From Myxococcus virescens (GTDB lineage: Bacteria > Myxococcota > Myxococcia > Myxococcales > Myxococcaceae), in contig NZ_FNAJ01000001.1 of NCBI RefSeq assembly GCF_900101905.1, positions 124,001 to 188,000 of the forward strand: a stretch of 64,000 nt of DNA, in the 5' to 3' direction. Of the stretch, positions 39,834 through 48,428 are shown piece after piece (position 1 is the stretch's first letter; every line of letters begins with the position of its first letter). Both the position numbers and the translations under genes were made by a program. A model generated the notes under the pieces. The model made no database searches, was not told the origin of the DNA, and was given only the letters and a program-made list of their open reading frames with translations.

Positions 39834-41255
39834 CTAAGAATGGCGGTATTCAGGGCCCATCGTCGTGCGCCCCAACGTGAAGCGCAGCGCACTTTCCAGG
39901 TCGGGAAGGAGGAAGGCGAACCCCAGCCGCTGGGCTGCCTGAGGCACGATTCGCGCGCCATCCAGCAGCGCCTCTTGCCCCATCTGTCCGAAGAGGGTCC
40001 GCACGACGGGCGCGGGGACCGGGAAGACGGCCGGACGCCGCAGCACCTTGCCCAGCGTCCGGGCGAAGTCCGCCTGCCGCACCGCCCCCGGCGCCACGGC
40101 GTTGATGGCGCCGCGCGCGGCGTCGGTGAAGACAGAGAAGTGGATGAGCCCGAGCAGGTCCTCCAGCGACACCCAGCTCATCCATTGTTGCCCGGAGCCG
40201 ATGGGCCCGCCGCCTCCCGCGAGGAACGCTGGCAGCATCTTCGCCAGGGCGCCCTCGCGCGCGTCCAGGACGGGGCCGATGCGCAGGTGCACCACGCGGA
40301 TGCCCGCGGCCTCGGCGGGTGCGGCGGCGGCTTCCCACTCGCGTGATACCTGGGAGAGAAAGCCCTTCCCGTCCGCGCTGCTCTCCTCGGTGAGGACCTC
40401 GTCGCCGCGGTCCCCGTAGATGCTGCTGCCGCCCGCGGAGACGAGCACCTTCGGCTTGCGCTTCATCCGCGCCAGGGCTTCGGCCAGGGTGCGAGTGCCC
40501 TGGGTGCGGCTCTTGAGGATGGCGTCCTTGTACGCGGGGGTCCAACGCTGGCCGGCCACGTTGACGCCCGCGAGGTGCACCACGGCGTCCACGCCTTCGA
40601 GCGCGTCGGTGTCCACCTCGCCCTTGTCAGGCGCCCAGGCGACCTCGTTCCGCGAGGAGTCCGCCTTGCCGCGCACCATGCGCTTCACCGTGTGGCCGCC
40701 CGTGGTGAGAAAGGGCACCAGCGACGAGCCCACCAGCCCCGAGGCCCCGGTGACAGCGATGGTGAGCGGCCCCTGCCCCGCGAAGGCGGCGTGACGCTTC
40801 AAGTCCTCGAGCGTGACGCGGTGCCGGTACGCGAACATCCGCTCCAGGGTGCGCCGGGCGAAGCTGCCGCCGAAGAGGCTGCCCAGGGGGCCTACGGGGA
40901 GGACGTATTCCACTTCGTCATCCAGGATGGACGTGCCCGAGGCGGGCTCGGGCCACATCCGATGGGTGTGGACCCACTTCGCGAAGGGGCCGGACATCTG
41001 CGTGTCCTGGAACATGGCGTCTTCGACGTAGGCGGTGTGCTCGGCCACCAGGCGTTGGGGGATGGGGCCCACGCGCATGCGGACGACGACGCGGGCGCCG
41101 GTGCGGATGCCATCGCCGGTACGCTCCAGGACCTCCATCCGCTCCCAGGGGGGCGTCAGGCGTTCGAGCGCCCCTTCCCGGGCATGCCAGGCGAAAAGGT
41201 CCTTGGCCGTGACGGGCATCCGAGTGCGAGCATCGAAGACGTGCGACTTGCCCAT
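39834..41255 (-). CDS. SRPBCC domain fused to TIGR01777-type NAD(P)-binding epimerase
   Basis: The 473-residue protein has an N-terminal SRPBCC/polyketide-cyclase-like domain (about 1-150). An extended SDR follows with the dinucleotide loop GASGLVGSSL near 170, VVHLAGVNVAGQRW near 230 and SSIYGDRG near 285; the classical YxxxK is altered, as usual in the TIGR01777/YfcH group. The C-terminus holds the DUF1731-type tail. Substrates are unknown. AGGAGGG precedes the ATG by five bases. It is divergent from the Sua5-type gene with only 31 bases between the start codons. Confidence 0.88.
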   Translation of the reverse strand: MGKSHVFDARTRMPVTAKDLFAWHAREGALERLTPPWERMEVLERTGDGIRTGARVVVRMRVGPIPQRLVAEHTAYVEDAMFQDTQMSGPFAKWVHTHRMWPEPASGTSILDDEVEYVLPVGPLGSLFGGSFARRTLERMFAYRHRVTLEDLKRHAAFAGQGPLTIAVTGASGLVGSSLVPFLTTGGHTVKRMVRGKADSSRNEVAWAPDKGEVDTDALEGVDAVVHLAGVNVAGQRWTPAYKDAILKSRTQGTRTLAEALARMKRKPKVLVSAGGSSIYGDRGDEVLTEESSADGKGFLSQVSREWEAAAAPAEAAGIRVVHLRIGPVLDAREGALAKMLPAFLAGGGGPIGSGQQWMSWVSLEDLLGLIHFSVFTDAARGAINAVAPGAVRQADFARTLGKVLRRPAVFPVPAPVVRTLFGQMGQEALLDGARIVPQAAQRLGFAFLLPDLESALRFTLGRTTMGPEYRHS

Positions 41256-41286
41256 GTTCCCTCCTGGGGCGACAGTGCGGCGGCGC

Positions 41287-42249
41287 ATGATTGCTCCAGA
41301 GTCCCTTGAACGCGCGGTGGAATTGCTGCGGCACGGTGGTGTCGTCGCCCTGCCGACGGAAACCGTCTACGGTCTGTCCGCCAACGCGGAGGACGAGCTG
41401 GCCGTGCGCCGCGTCTTCGCCATCAAGGGCCGCCCCGCCACCCACCCGCTCATCGTCCACATCCCAGGCGTCGAGCACCTGAACACGTGGGCACGTGAGG
41501 TCCCAGAGGCCGCACGGAAGCTGGCCGAAGCCTTCTGGCCCGGGCCGTTGACGCTGGTGCTGCCGCGCACGGCGCGGGCCACGGATGCCGTCACGGGTGG
41601 GCAGGACACGGTGGCTCTGCGCGTGCCGAATCACCCGGTGGCGCTCGCGGTGCTCCAGAAGCTGGGTGGAGGGCTGGCCGCACCGAGCGCGAACCGGTTC
41701 GGGAAGGTGAGCCCCACCACGGCGGAGCACGTGCGGGAGGATCTGGGCGGAGACGTGGACCTCGTCCTGGATGGAGGCCCGTGCACGGTGGGCGTGGAGT
41801 CAACCATCGTGGACTTGAGCTCGGATGAGCCCGCGATTCTGCGGCCGGGAGGACTGGCTGCGGAGGATGTGGAGCGGGTGCTGGGGCGCAAGGTGCCGGT
41901 GAGGACTTCGTCCAAGGTGCGCGTGTCAGGCTCGCTGGAGTCACACTACGCGCCGCGTGCCGGCGTGGTGCTGACCGAGCCCGGGCAGGCGGTGGCGCGC
42001 GTCCAGGAACTGCGTGGACAGGGATTGCGCGTGGGGGTACTGGGGCCTGCGAGCCTTGCGTTGCCACCCGACGTGCCACGCTTCGATGTGCCGGATGAGC
42101 CCGCGGGTGCCGCGCGCGTGTTGTACGCCCGGCTGCGTGAGGCGGATGCACAGGGGCACGAAGTGCTCGTGGCATGCCTCCCTGCTGAGAGCGGCCTGGG
42201 CATCGCTGTCCGCGACAGGCTTTCCCGTGCCGCCGCGCCGCGCGGGTAG
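41287..42249 (+). CDS. L-threonylcarbamoyladenylate synthase (Sua5 type)
   Basis: The 320-residue protein has a YrdC domain (1-200: GGVVALPTETVYGLSANA, KGRPATHPLIVHI, FWPGPLTLVL, APSANRFGKVSPTTAEHV) and a C-terminal Sua5 domain (about 205-320, after GSLESHYAP). It makes threonylcarbamoyl-AMP from Thr, bicarbonate and ATP for t6A37 tRNA modification. The two-domain length separates it from the short TsaC form. It is divergent from the SRPBCC/SDR gene. Confidence 0.93.
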   Translation: MIAPESLERAVELLRHGGVVALPTETVYGLSANAEDELAVRRVFAIKGRPATHPLIVHIPGVEHLNTWAREVPEAARKLAEAFWPGPLTLVLPRTARATDAVTGGQDTVALRVPNHPVALAVLQKLGGGLAAPSANRFGKVSPTTAEHVREDLGGDVDLVLDGGPCTVGVESTIVDLSSDEPAILRPGGLAAEDVERVLGRKVPVRTSSKVRVSGSLESHYAPRAGVVLTEPGQAVARVQELRGQGLRVGVLGPASLALPPDVPRFDVPDEPAGAARVLYARLREADAQGHEVLVACLPAESGLGIAVRDRLSRAAAPRG

Positions 42250-42458
42250 CGATTACGCCAAGCAGCTTGGGTCTGCCTTTGAAGGTAGGGCTTGGGGTAA
42301 CCGTTCACCGGTCGGTGATTTCTTGAAAAGGTTGCAGGGCAGCGGACGGCAGGAGGGATGGCGCTCGACGGTAGCGGCCTCGGCGTGCCCCACCGCCACT
42401 CGGGGCGGAACTCCGGCTGGCCCTGCTGGAATGGGCCCATCGGAATAACGAGCACTGA
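42250..42458. other. intergenic region without recognised feature
   Basis: This stretch lies between the convergent Sua5 gene and the small TTG-initiated ORF. Its base composition is a little less GC-rich than that of the neighbouring genes. I see no tRNA, strong hairpin with T run, or repeat. Frames open here lack coding character. Confidence 0.5.
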
Positions 42459-42626
42459 TTACTTGAGCGCCACGACTTCCTTTCGCCGAGTCAGGCCCGG
42501 CAGGAGCTGAGGCTGAAGCAAGCGGCCTGATTTCGACCAATCTGGTGACTCAACAACCCGGTGCAGCACAATGGCTTGGTCCAGCCCGGAGTTGGGCTCC
42601 ACCTTGCTCTGGTTGGAGAGGCTCAA
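42459..42626 (-). CDS. possible small coupled ORF after the DUSAM gene
   Basis: A 55-codon frame begins at a TTG that overlaps the stop codon of the DUSAM gene (TTGA) and ends with TAA at 42459. The product would contain GLDQAIVLHRVVESPDW and a basic end in TRRKEVVALK. I do not recognise it. Third-position GC is about 75 percent, lower than the neighbours but above random. It may be a coupled small gene or the remnant of a longer DUSAM-gene product broken by a frameshift. Confidence 0.35.
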   Translation of the reverse strand: MSLSNQSKVEPNSGLDQAIVLHRVVESPDWSKSGRLLQPQLLPGLTRRKEVVALK

Positions 42627-43009
42627 CTGCGCGCAGCCCCCCCGTCATCCAGTGCAGCAAGATTCGCACGCAGGATGTCCTGGTAGTGCGGCACCACTTC
42701 CACGACGAGCACATCGTTCAGTAACTGGCGAGCGCCGTCGACGTCACCAGTGTCCCGGCAACGCTCCACTTCAGCCAAGGTGCGAGACAGACGCCGCGAA
42801 CCATTGCTGATGCGTCGCGACACTTCCGCCAACAACTCCTCAGCGGTGGGCTCAGACTGTAGCGCTCGCTCCGCATCACTGAGGGCGATCCCCACTTGAG
42901 GAGCTGTCCTACGCAGTATCGAGCGTGTCGACTCCGTGAACGCGAATGGCTCCCCGTGGGCCACACGGCGGGCGAGGTCTCGAACATCGGTCCAGTTCAA
43001 GCCGTCCAT
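42623..43009 (-). CDS. DUSAM/TIGR02267-type myxobacterial paralog
   Basis: The 128-residue protein matches the myxobacterial paralogous domain known as TIGR02267/DUSAM. It has NWTDVRDLARRVAHGEPFAF at the start, STRSILRRTAPQVGIALSDAE in the middle, then SRRISNGSRRLSRTL and DVDGARQLLNDVLVVEVVPHY. The fold is all-helical and the function unknown. It lies 24 bases downstream of the SNF2 helicase gene on the same strand, so the two are probably co-transcribed. Confidence 0.85.
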   Translation of the reverse strand: MDGLNWTDVRDLARRVAHGEPFAFTESTRSILRRTAPQVGIALSDAERALQSEPTAEELLAEVSRRISNGSRRLSRTLAEVERCRDTGDVDGARQLLNDVLVVEVVPHYQDILRANLAALDDGGAARS

Positions 43010-43033
43010 GTCATTCCCTATCCAGGATTGGAA

Positions 43034-46000
43034 TCAGTGCCGAGTCCGAGGCCCCTCCTCTTCCCCCGGCGGAGCCAGCCGCTGGGACAACAGCCCCAGC
43101 AACTCCTGGGTCGACAGCCGTCCCGCCGCGTCCTTTCCTTCCAGCACCCCCGCCACCAGCGCGCGCTTGTGCTCGTGCAGCGACAGCATCTGCTCCTCGA
43201 TGGTCCCCCGCGTCACCAGGCGGTACACCGTCACCGGCCGTTCCTGCCCAATCCGGTGCGCGCGGTCGGAGGCCTGGTCCTCCACGGCGGGGTTCCACCA
43301 CGGGTCCAGGTGAATCACCGTGGTCGCCGCCGTGAGATTCAGCCCGAAGCCACCGGCCTTGAGCGAAATCAGGAACAGCGGCACGTCTCCCTCCTGGAAC
43401 GCGCGGACCCGCTCCGCCCGAGCCCCCGCGGGCGTCTGCCCATCCAGGTACTCGTAATCAATCCCCTCCGCGTCCAGCACCTCGCGCACCAACGCCAGGT
43501 GGGAGGTGAACTGGCTGAACACGAGCGCGCGATGCCCCTCCGCGCGGAGCTCCCGCACCAACTCCATGAACCGCTCCAGCTTGGCCGACTCCAGCTTCGA
43601 CCCCGCGTCATACAGCCGTGGATGTGAAGCCAGGAGCCGCAGCCGCGTGAGCGCCGCCAGAATCTCGATGCGCCGCTCCTGCTCCTTCATCTTCGGCTTG
43701 CGCGTCTCCAAATCAGAGAGCGCCGCCAGCCGCGCGTCCTCGTAGAGCGCCCACTCCTCCGACGAGAGGACGATGGGCACCCGGATGTCCGTCCGAGGCG
43801 GAAGCTGCGCCTCCACCTGCGCCTTCGTCCGGCGCAGCAGGAAGGGCTGGAGCACCCGCGCCAGCGCGGGCGCGGCCGTCGGGTCCACGCCCCGCTCAAT
43901 CGGCGCGGCGAAGCGCGAACGGAACGCCTCCCAGCTCCCGAGCAACCCCGAGAAGACGACGGCGAAGAGACTCCACAGCTCGCCCAGGTGGTTCTCCAGC
44001 GGCGTGCCCGACAGCGCGAACTTGAAGTCCCCTTGGAGCGCCCGCGCCGCCCGGAAGCGGTGCGTCGTCGCGTTCTTCAACGTCTGCGCTTCGTCGAAGA
44101 TGATGGTGGAGAAGCGCAGCTTCGACAGCCGCTCGATGTCCCGCGTGAGCAGGCCATAGCTCAACACCAGCACGTCCTTGGGCCCCAGTTGCTCCAACGT
44201 CCGGCCCCGGTCCGCCGCGTCCGAGAACAGCGTCATCCGCAGCGACGGCGCGAAGCGCTTCGCCTCGTCCATCCAGTTGAAGGCCACCGACGTCGGCGCC
44301 AACACCAGCGCGGGTCCCAGCTTGCTCCGGTCCAGGAGCACCGTCAGCGCCTGCACCGTCTTGCCCAAGCCCATGTCATCCGCGAGCACCCCACCCGCGC
44401 CCCATGAAGCCAGCCGCGTCAGCCAGCGGAAGCCTTCCAGTTGGTAATCGCGCAGCGCCGTCTTCAGTCCCGAGGGAACCCGCGGCTTCAGCTCCTTCGC
44501 CGCGAAGATGCGCTCCACCAGGGACTGCCACGTCTTGTCCGCCTCCACCTCGGCGCCCGCGTCCTCGAGCGCCGTGAGCGTCTCCACCGCGGAAGGCCCC
44601 ACCTCCAGGCCATGGCGCGTGGCATGCGCATGGTCCGCCAGCCGCTCCAGGTGCTCCCGCAGCGCGCCTTCAATCTCCACGTAGGACGTCGAGTCCACCT
44701 GGACGAAACGCTCCTTCCGCCGCGCCGCATCGAGCAGCCGCGCCAGCTCCACTCGCTCGCCTTCCACGGAGAGCCCCCCCAGCACGCCAAACCAGTCCCG
44801 CTTCCGCTCAAGGATGACCTTCAGCGCCGGAGGCGCGGCGGCATGGAACAGCCGCACCGGCGCCCCCACCCACTCCAGCTCCGGCTTCGGCTCCAGTTCC
44901 ACACAGGCCGAGAGCACCGCCAGGCCGCCCTGCGCGCTGGTGAAGCGGAAGGTGAAGGGCAGCTCCTCGGGCTCCGCCGTGTCGAGCGGCAGCCGGGCCT
45001 GAAGCAACTCCGCCGCGTCGCGCTCCTGAACGAAGTCACGCACCGCGTGCACGGCCCCCGTCCCCCGCCGGACGTGGACGTCGCGCGCCCCCTCCCCCGG
45101 AATGAACGTGGGACTGTCCGGCAATGGGCGCGTGCGCAGCTCCACCCGGACCGCCCCGCTCGCATGCGCCTCCATGCGCACCACGGGGGCGTAGCGCAGC
45201 GGCACCGACTCCCCCAAGACGCTCCGAGGCAACGCCACCGGCACGCGCAGGGACAGCTTCGACAGCTGGTCCAGCAGCGCGACGTGGCTCTCCGGCGGGA
45301 ACGAATTGCCATGGCGGTTCAGCGCCGTGAGCAGCGCGCGGACCTCGGGGCCCGCGTCCAGCACCGTGAGCACCCGCTGGCTTTCATCCCAGATGTAGAG
45401 CCCCTCCTCCGGCTGAGCCTTGCGCACCCGCTCCAGCATCGCCGCGGGCAGCATCGCGCCATCCACCCCCGCGCTCACGATGACCACGCCGTCCCGGTCC
45501 TCGGCGACGAGCCCGACCTTCGCGCGCTCGATGCGCACCAGCAGGTCCGGGTTCTCATCCAGGTGGATGCGGGGATGCCCCACCAGTTCGAAGAGCAGCG
45601 CGCGCGACGCGGGGGCCTCCGACTCCGGCAGCAACGCCGCCAGGCGCGCGTCCGCCGCCGACAATTGCGAGCCATGGTCCTGCAGCAGCTTGCGCCGGCT
45701 CACCTTCGCGCCCGTGCTGCGCTGGCCCTTCTTGTTGCGCTTGTGCACGTAGGCCGCGAGTTCCACGCCGTACCCGTTGATGACGTCCAGCCGCCAGGAG
45801 ACCTCGCCACCTCCAGGCCCACCGGGACTGTCGTCAACGGCCCGCTCCAGCGCCCGCAGCGCGCGCTCCCAACCGGGACGGACCAGTTCCTCCAGCTCCT
45901 CTCCAAAGGACTCGGACCAGGGCTGGCGCAACCACAGCAGCGCCGTGTCGATGGCCGCCAGCAGGTGGACGCAGAACGTCGCGCCACAGGAGCAGTCCCC

Positions 46001-46579
46001 CGTCACCTCGGTGGGAGCGAAAATCAGCCGGGCCTCGGGAAGGATGAAGCCCGCATGCGCCCCCACAGGCAGCTCGGAGATGCGCGTCTCGCGGAGACGG
46101 AAGCCTGGGAGCGGCGCGTCATACTGCATCAGGTCCGGCACCAGCGCGTGCATGGGCCGGGGGGCGACAGACGCCGGAACGCGCGCACGCAGCGCCAGCA
46201 GCAGGCCATGGACGCGATGCGTGCGGGACTCGGCGGGCGGAGCGAGCCGCTCCTCGAGCGAAGCCCGCGACGCCTCCGCCCCCAGCCGCTCCGCCTCCAC
46301 GAAGCGCCAGGCGAGCGCGGGCAGCAGCTCCTTCATCCGGGGAGAGGGCATCGCCTCCGTCATCCACCGCGCCAGCGAGTCCGTGCTCAGCAACTCCACC
46401 AGCCTTCGGCGGGCGAGCACGGGACGCGCCTGGGGCAGCCAGGCCGCTTCCACCAGCGGCATCAGCACCGCCGGGCTCAGCCGCGACAAGTGCTCGAGCC
46501 CCTGCGCCCGCAGCCACGCCAGCGCGTCACGGGTCGTATCGAACAAGGGAGTCACGGGCTTCTCTGGCGGCTCGGACAT
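43034..46579 (-). CDS. SNF2-family helicase with SWIM zinc finger
   Basis: The 1181-residue protein has a SWIM zinc finger (C196-x-C198-x4-C203-x-H205), a long middle region of unknown fold (SNF2-associated), and two SF2 helicase lobes. Lobe 1 starts near 715 and shows ADDMGLGKTVQALTV near 735 and a DEAQ box near 826. Lobe 2 holds LVFSQFTSHLALV, SLKAGGFGLNLTAATTVIHLDPWWNP and RAHRIGQERPV. It should be an ATP-driven DNA translocase acting on nucleoprotein. The ATG at 46579 is chosen although the frame extends to 46732. It is followed by the DUSAM gene. Confidence 0.93.
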   Translation of the reverse strand: MSEPPEKPVTPLFDTTRDALAWLRAQGLEHLSRLSPAVLMPLVEAAWLPQARPVLARRRLVELLSTDSLARWMTEAMPSPRMKELLPALAWRFVEAERLGAEASRASLEERLAPPAESRTHRVHGLLLALRARVPASVAPRPMHALVPDLMQYDAPLPGFRLRETRISELPVGAHAGFILPEARLIFAPTEVTGDCSCGATFCVHLLAAIDTALLWLRQPWSESFGEELEELVRPGWERALRALERAVDDSPGGPGGGEVSWRLDVINGYGVELAAYVHKRNKKGQRSTGAKVSRRKLLQDHGSQLSAADARLAALLPESEAPASRALLFELVGHPRIHLDENPDLLVRIERAKVGLVAEDRDGVVIVSAGVDGAMLPAAMLERVRKAQPEEGLYIWDESQRVLTVLDAGPEVRALLTALNRHGNSFPPESHVALLDQLSKLSLRVPVALPRSVLGESVPLRYAPVVRMEAHASGAVRVELRTRPLPDSPTFIPGEGARDVHVRRGTGAVHAVRDFVQERDAAELLQARLPLDTAEPEELPFTFRFTSAQGGLAVLSACVELEPKPELEWVGAPVRLFHAAAPPALKVILERKRDWFGVLGGLSVEGERVELARLLDAARRKERFVQVDSTSYVEIEGALREHLERLADHAHATRHGLEVGPSAVETLTALEDAGAEVEADKTWQSLVERIFAAKELKPRVPSGLKTALRDYQLEGFRWLTRLASWGAGGVLADDMGLGKTVQALTVLLDRSKLGPALVLAPTSVAFNWMDEAKRFAPSLRMTLFSDAADRGRTLEQLGPKDVLVLSYGLLTRDIERLSKLRFSTIIFDEAQTLKNATTHRFRAARALQGDFKFALSGTPLENHLGELWSLFAVVFSGLLGSWEAFRSRFAAPIERGVDPTAAPALARVLQPFLLRRTKAQVEAQLPPRTDIRVPIVLSSEEWALYEDARLAALSDLETRKPKMKEQERRIEILAALTRLRLLASHPRLYDAGSKLESAKLERFMELVRELRAEGHRALVFSQFTSHLALVREVLDAEGIDYEYLDGQTPAGARAERVRAFQEGDVPLFLISLKAGGFGLNLTAATTVIHLDPWWNPAVEDQASDRAHRIGQERPVTVYRLVTRGTIEEQMLSLHEHKRALVAGVLEGKDAAGRLSTQELLGLLSQRLAPPGEEEGPRTRH

Positions 46580-46763
46580 GCACCCGCTTCTTCGCAAAGC
46601 ACGCACGAAACGCAAGCAGACCCGTGACGCGAGGACGCAAGACGGCTGGCTGCCCTGCACGGCCCCGCTCCACTTTCCGTATGTCCCTGCCGATATGGCC
46701 CCCCTGGCCGTGGCGTTGTCACCCAACGACACACGTCCCGCGTCCCCTCACGGAGGCCCGCCG

Positions 46764-47354
46764 ATGACGATGAACCCCGCGTTCGTAAGCATCCTCACGC
46801 TGCTCGCACTGGTGGGTTGCACGAACCAACGCCAGACGCTGCTGGAGCGCACGAGCAGCTATGTGGTGTACGACATGCCCGCCCGGCAGGTCATGAAGGC
46901 CGCCGAGGCGATCCTGAGTGAGCGCGGCTATGCCCTGCTGCCCAGCACGGACCCGATGTTCCTCATCACGCCGTGGAAGGTCTCCGGCAACTACGACGTC
47001 TTCACCCACTGGTCCCGCGTCTACGTCGAGGGGCACAAGCGTCCCGACGGCCGGTTCACCGTGCGCGCATACCATATGGCCGCCAACATGCCCGCCCGGA
47101 CGCAGTCGCTGCCGACGCCGGAGACGACGACCATGACGACCCCCGAGGAGAAGCAGAACATCATGCCCACGGTCCTGCTCTCCACCGAGCCCGTGCTGGT
47201 GCGCTCCGCCAGGCCCAACCTCCGCAGGGACCTCGAGCTCGAATGGGCCATCATGGAGCGGCTCGACCCAGACTTCGCCGGACGCGTCAAGACGCAGGTC
47301 GACGTGTATCTCGCCCATTCGTCCTCGAAGCGGCCGGGTGACGTACTTGAATGA
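46764..47354 (+). CDS. hypothetical lipoprotein
   Basis: I do not recognise the family. The 196-residue protein has a signal peptide with a lipobox (ALVGC, C19) and a GGAGG seven bases before the ATG. The body (YVVYDMPARQVMKAAEAILSERGYAL) looks like an alpha/beta domain similar to small outer-membrane lipoproteins. No catalytic motif is visible. It is divergent from the SNF2 gene and is followed after 48 bases by another lipoprotein gene, which may be in the same unit. Confidence 0.75.
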   Translation: MTMNPAFVSILTLLALVGCTNQRQTLLERTSSYVVYDMPARQVMKAAEAILSERGYALLPSTDPMFLITPWKVSGNYDVFTHWSRVYVEGHKRPDGRFTVRAYHMAANMPARTQSLPTPETTTMTTPEEKQNIMPTVLLSTEPVLVRSARPNLRRDLELEWAIMERLDPDFAGRVKTQVDVYLAHSSSKRPGDVLE

Positions 47355-47402
47355 CCTCGCCTGCTTCGATATCCCGCGAGGGCTGCCAAGGAGCGTCCCC
47401 GC

Positions 47403-48428
47403 GTGAAGCAAAGCGTGTTTGGTCTGGTCGTCGCCCTGTCACTGACCGCCTGCAAGGAAGAGCCCCGTGGGAAGATGGAGCCCATTCCCCGCCCGCCGGG
47501 GATGAAGGACGCTCCGCCCCCCGCGGAAGCCGCTCCCGCGGCTGCCGCGGAGCCACCCGCGGACCCCTCGAAGGTGGTCCTCCGGTGGAAGCTTGCCCAA
47601 GGTGCGCCCACGTCGTACCGGCTCGACATCGAGCGCACCGGCGGCGCGCCCGCCAGCACCGAGGAAGCCGCGCCCACCAAGAGCGCCAAGGGCAAGGGCA
47701 AGGAGAAGCCCGCCCCCGTCGCCGCGGCCCCCGCGGCCCTGCCCGGCCCCGTCACCTACTTCATGGAGCGGACCGACTCGGGTGACTACCGCCTCCGCGT
47801 CGTCCCCGTGGGCAGCAACGTCGACGCGGACACGGCCACGCTGAGCGAGCGCGGCTTCGTGCTCGACGGCCTGCAGGGCGCCACCCGCAACACCGCCACC
47901 CTGGTGCTGGAGCTGCCGAGAGATCCAGTGGGCACCGGTGACGCGTGGTCGCTCGGCACCGAGCTGATCCTCATGGAGGCGCTGGGACCCCAGTTCCAGG
48001 CCGGCCAGCCCGAGCGGAGCAACCGCGTGAAGCTCGCCAGCCTGACGCCCGCCGACGGGGGCGAACAGGTGGCCACGCTGGAGTACGACATCTCCGAGAA
48101 GCTGGCCGGCAAGGTCCGCGGGAAGGAGGAGCCCGCCACCTCGCCCGCGCGCGCCGCGGAGGAAGACGCGGAGGCGGACGACTCGGGACGCCCCCGGCCC
48201 CGGACCACGCCCGAAACCAGCGCCAGCGCCGAGGTGAGCATCACCGGTCGCGGCGAGTTCCTGGTGAAGGCCGGGCGGTGGCGCTCCTGGGAGGGCACCA
48301 TCACGTCGGTGACGAAGGGCGGCTTCCCCGCCGCCGCGCTCCAGGTGCCCGCCGGCGCCCTGAAGCTGCGCCTCACCGCGGTGGAATCGGCTCCCGCGCC
48401 AGCGCCGACGGCCCAGCCACAGCAGTAG
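47403..48428 (+). CDS. hypothetical lipoprotein with low-complexity linkers
   Basis: The 341-residue protein starts at a GTG and has a lipobox (SLTAC, C17). Ala/Pro- and Lys/Gly-rich stretches (35-55 and 90-115), and an acidic one near 240-270, separate beta-rich segments, one of which is the GRGEFLVKAGRWRSWEG motif near 280. The pattern fits a surface or periplasmic lipoprotein of unknown role. The last 56 bases overlap the 3' end of the convergent hemH gene. Confidence 0.75.
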   Translation: MKQSVFGLVVALSLTACKEEPRGKMEPIPRPPGMKDAPPPAEAAPAAAAEPPADPSKVVLRWKLAQGAPTSYRLDIERTGGAPASTEEAAPTKSAKGKGKEKPAPVAAAPAALPGPVTYFMERTDSGDYRLRVVPVGSNVDADTATLSERGFVLDGLQGATRNTATLVLELPRDPVGTGDAWSLGTELILMEALGPQFQAGQPERSNRVKLASLTPADGGEQVATLEYDISEKLAGKVRGKEEPATSPARAAEEDAEADDSGRPRPRTTPETSASAEVSITGRGEFLVKAGRWRSWEGTITSVTKGGFPAAALQVPAGALKLRLTAVESAPAPAPTAQPQQ

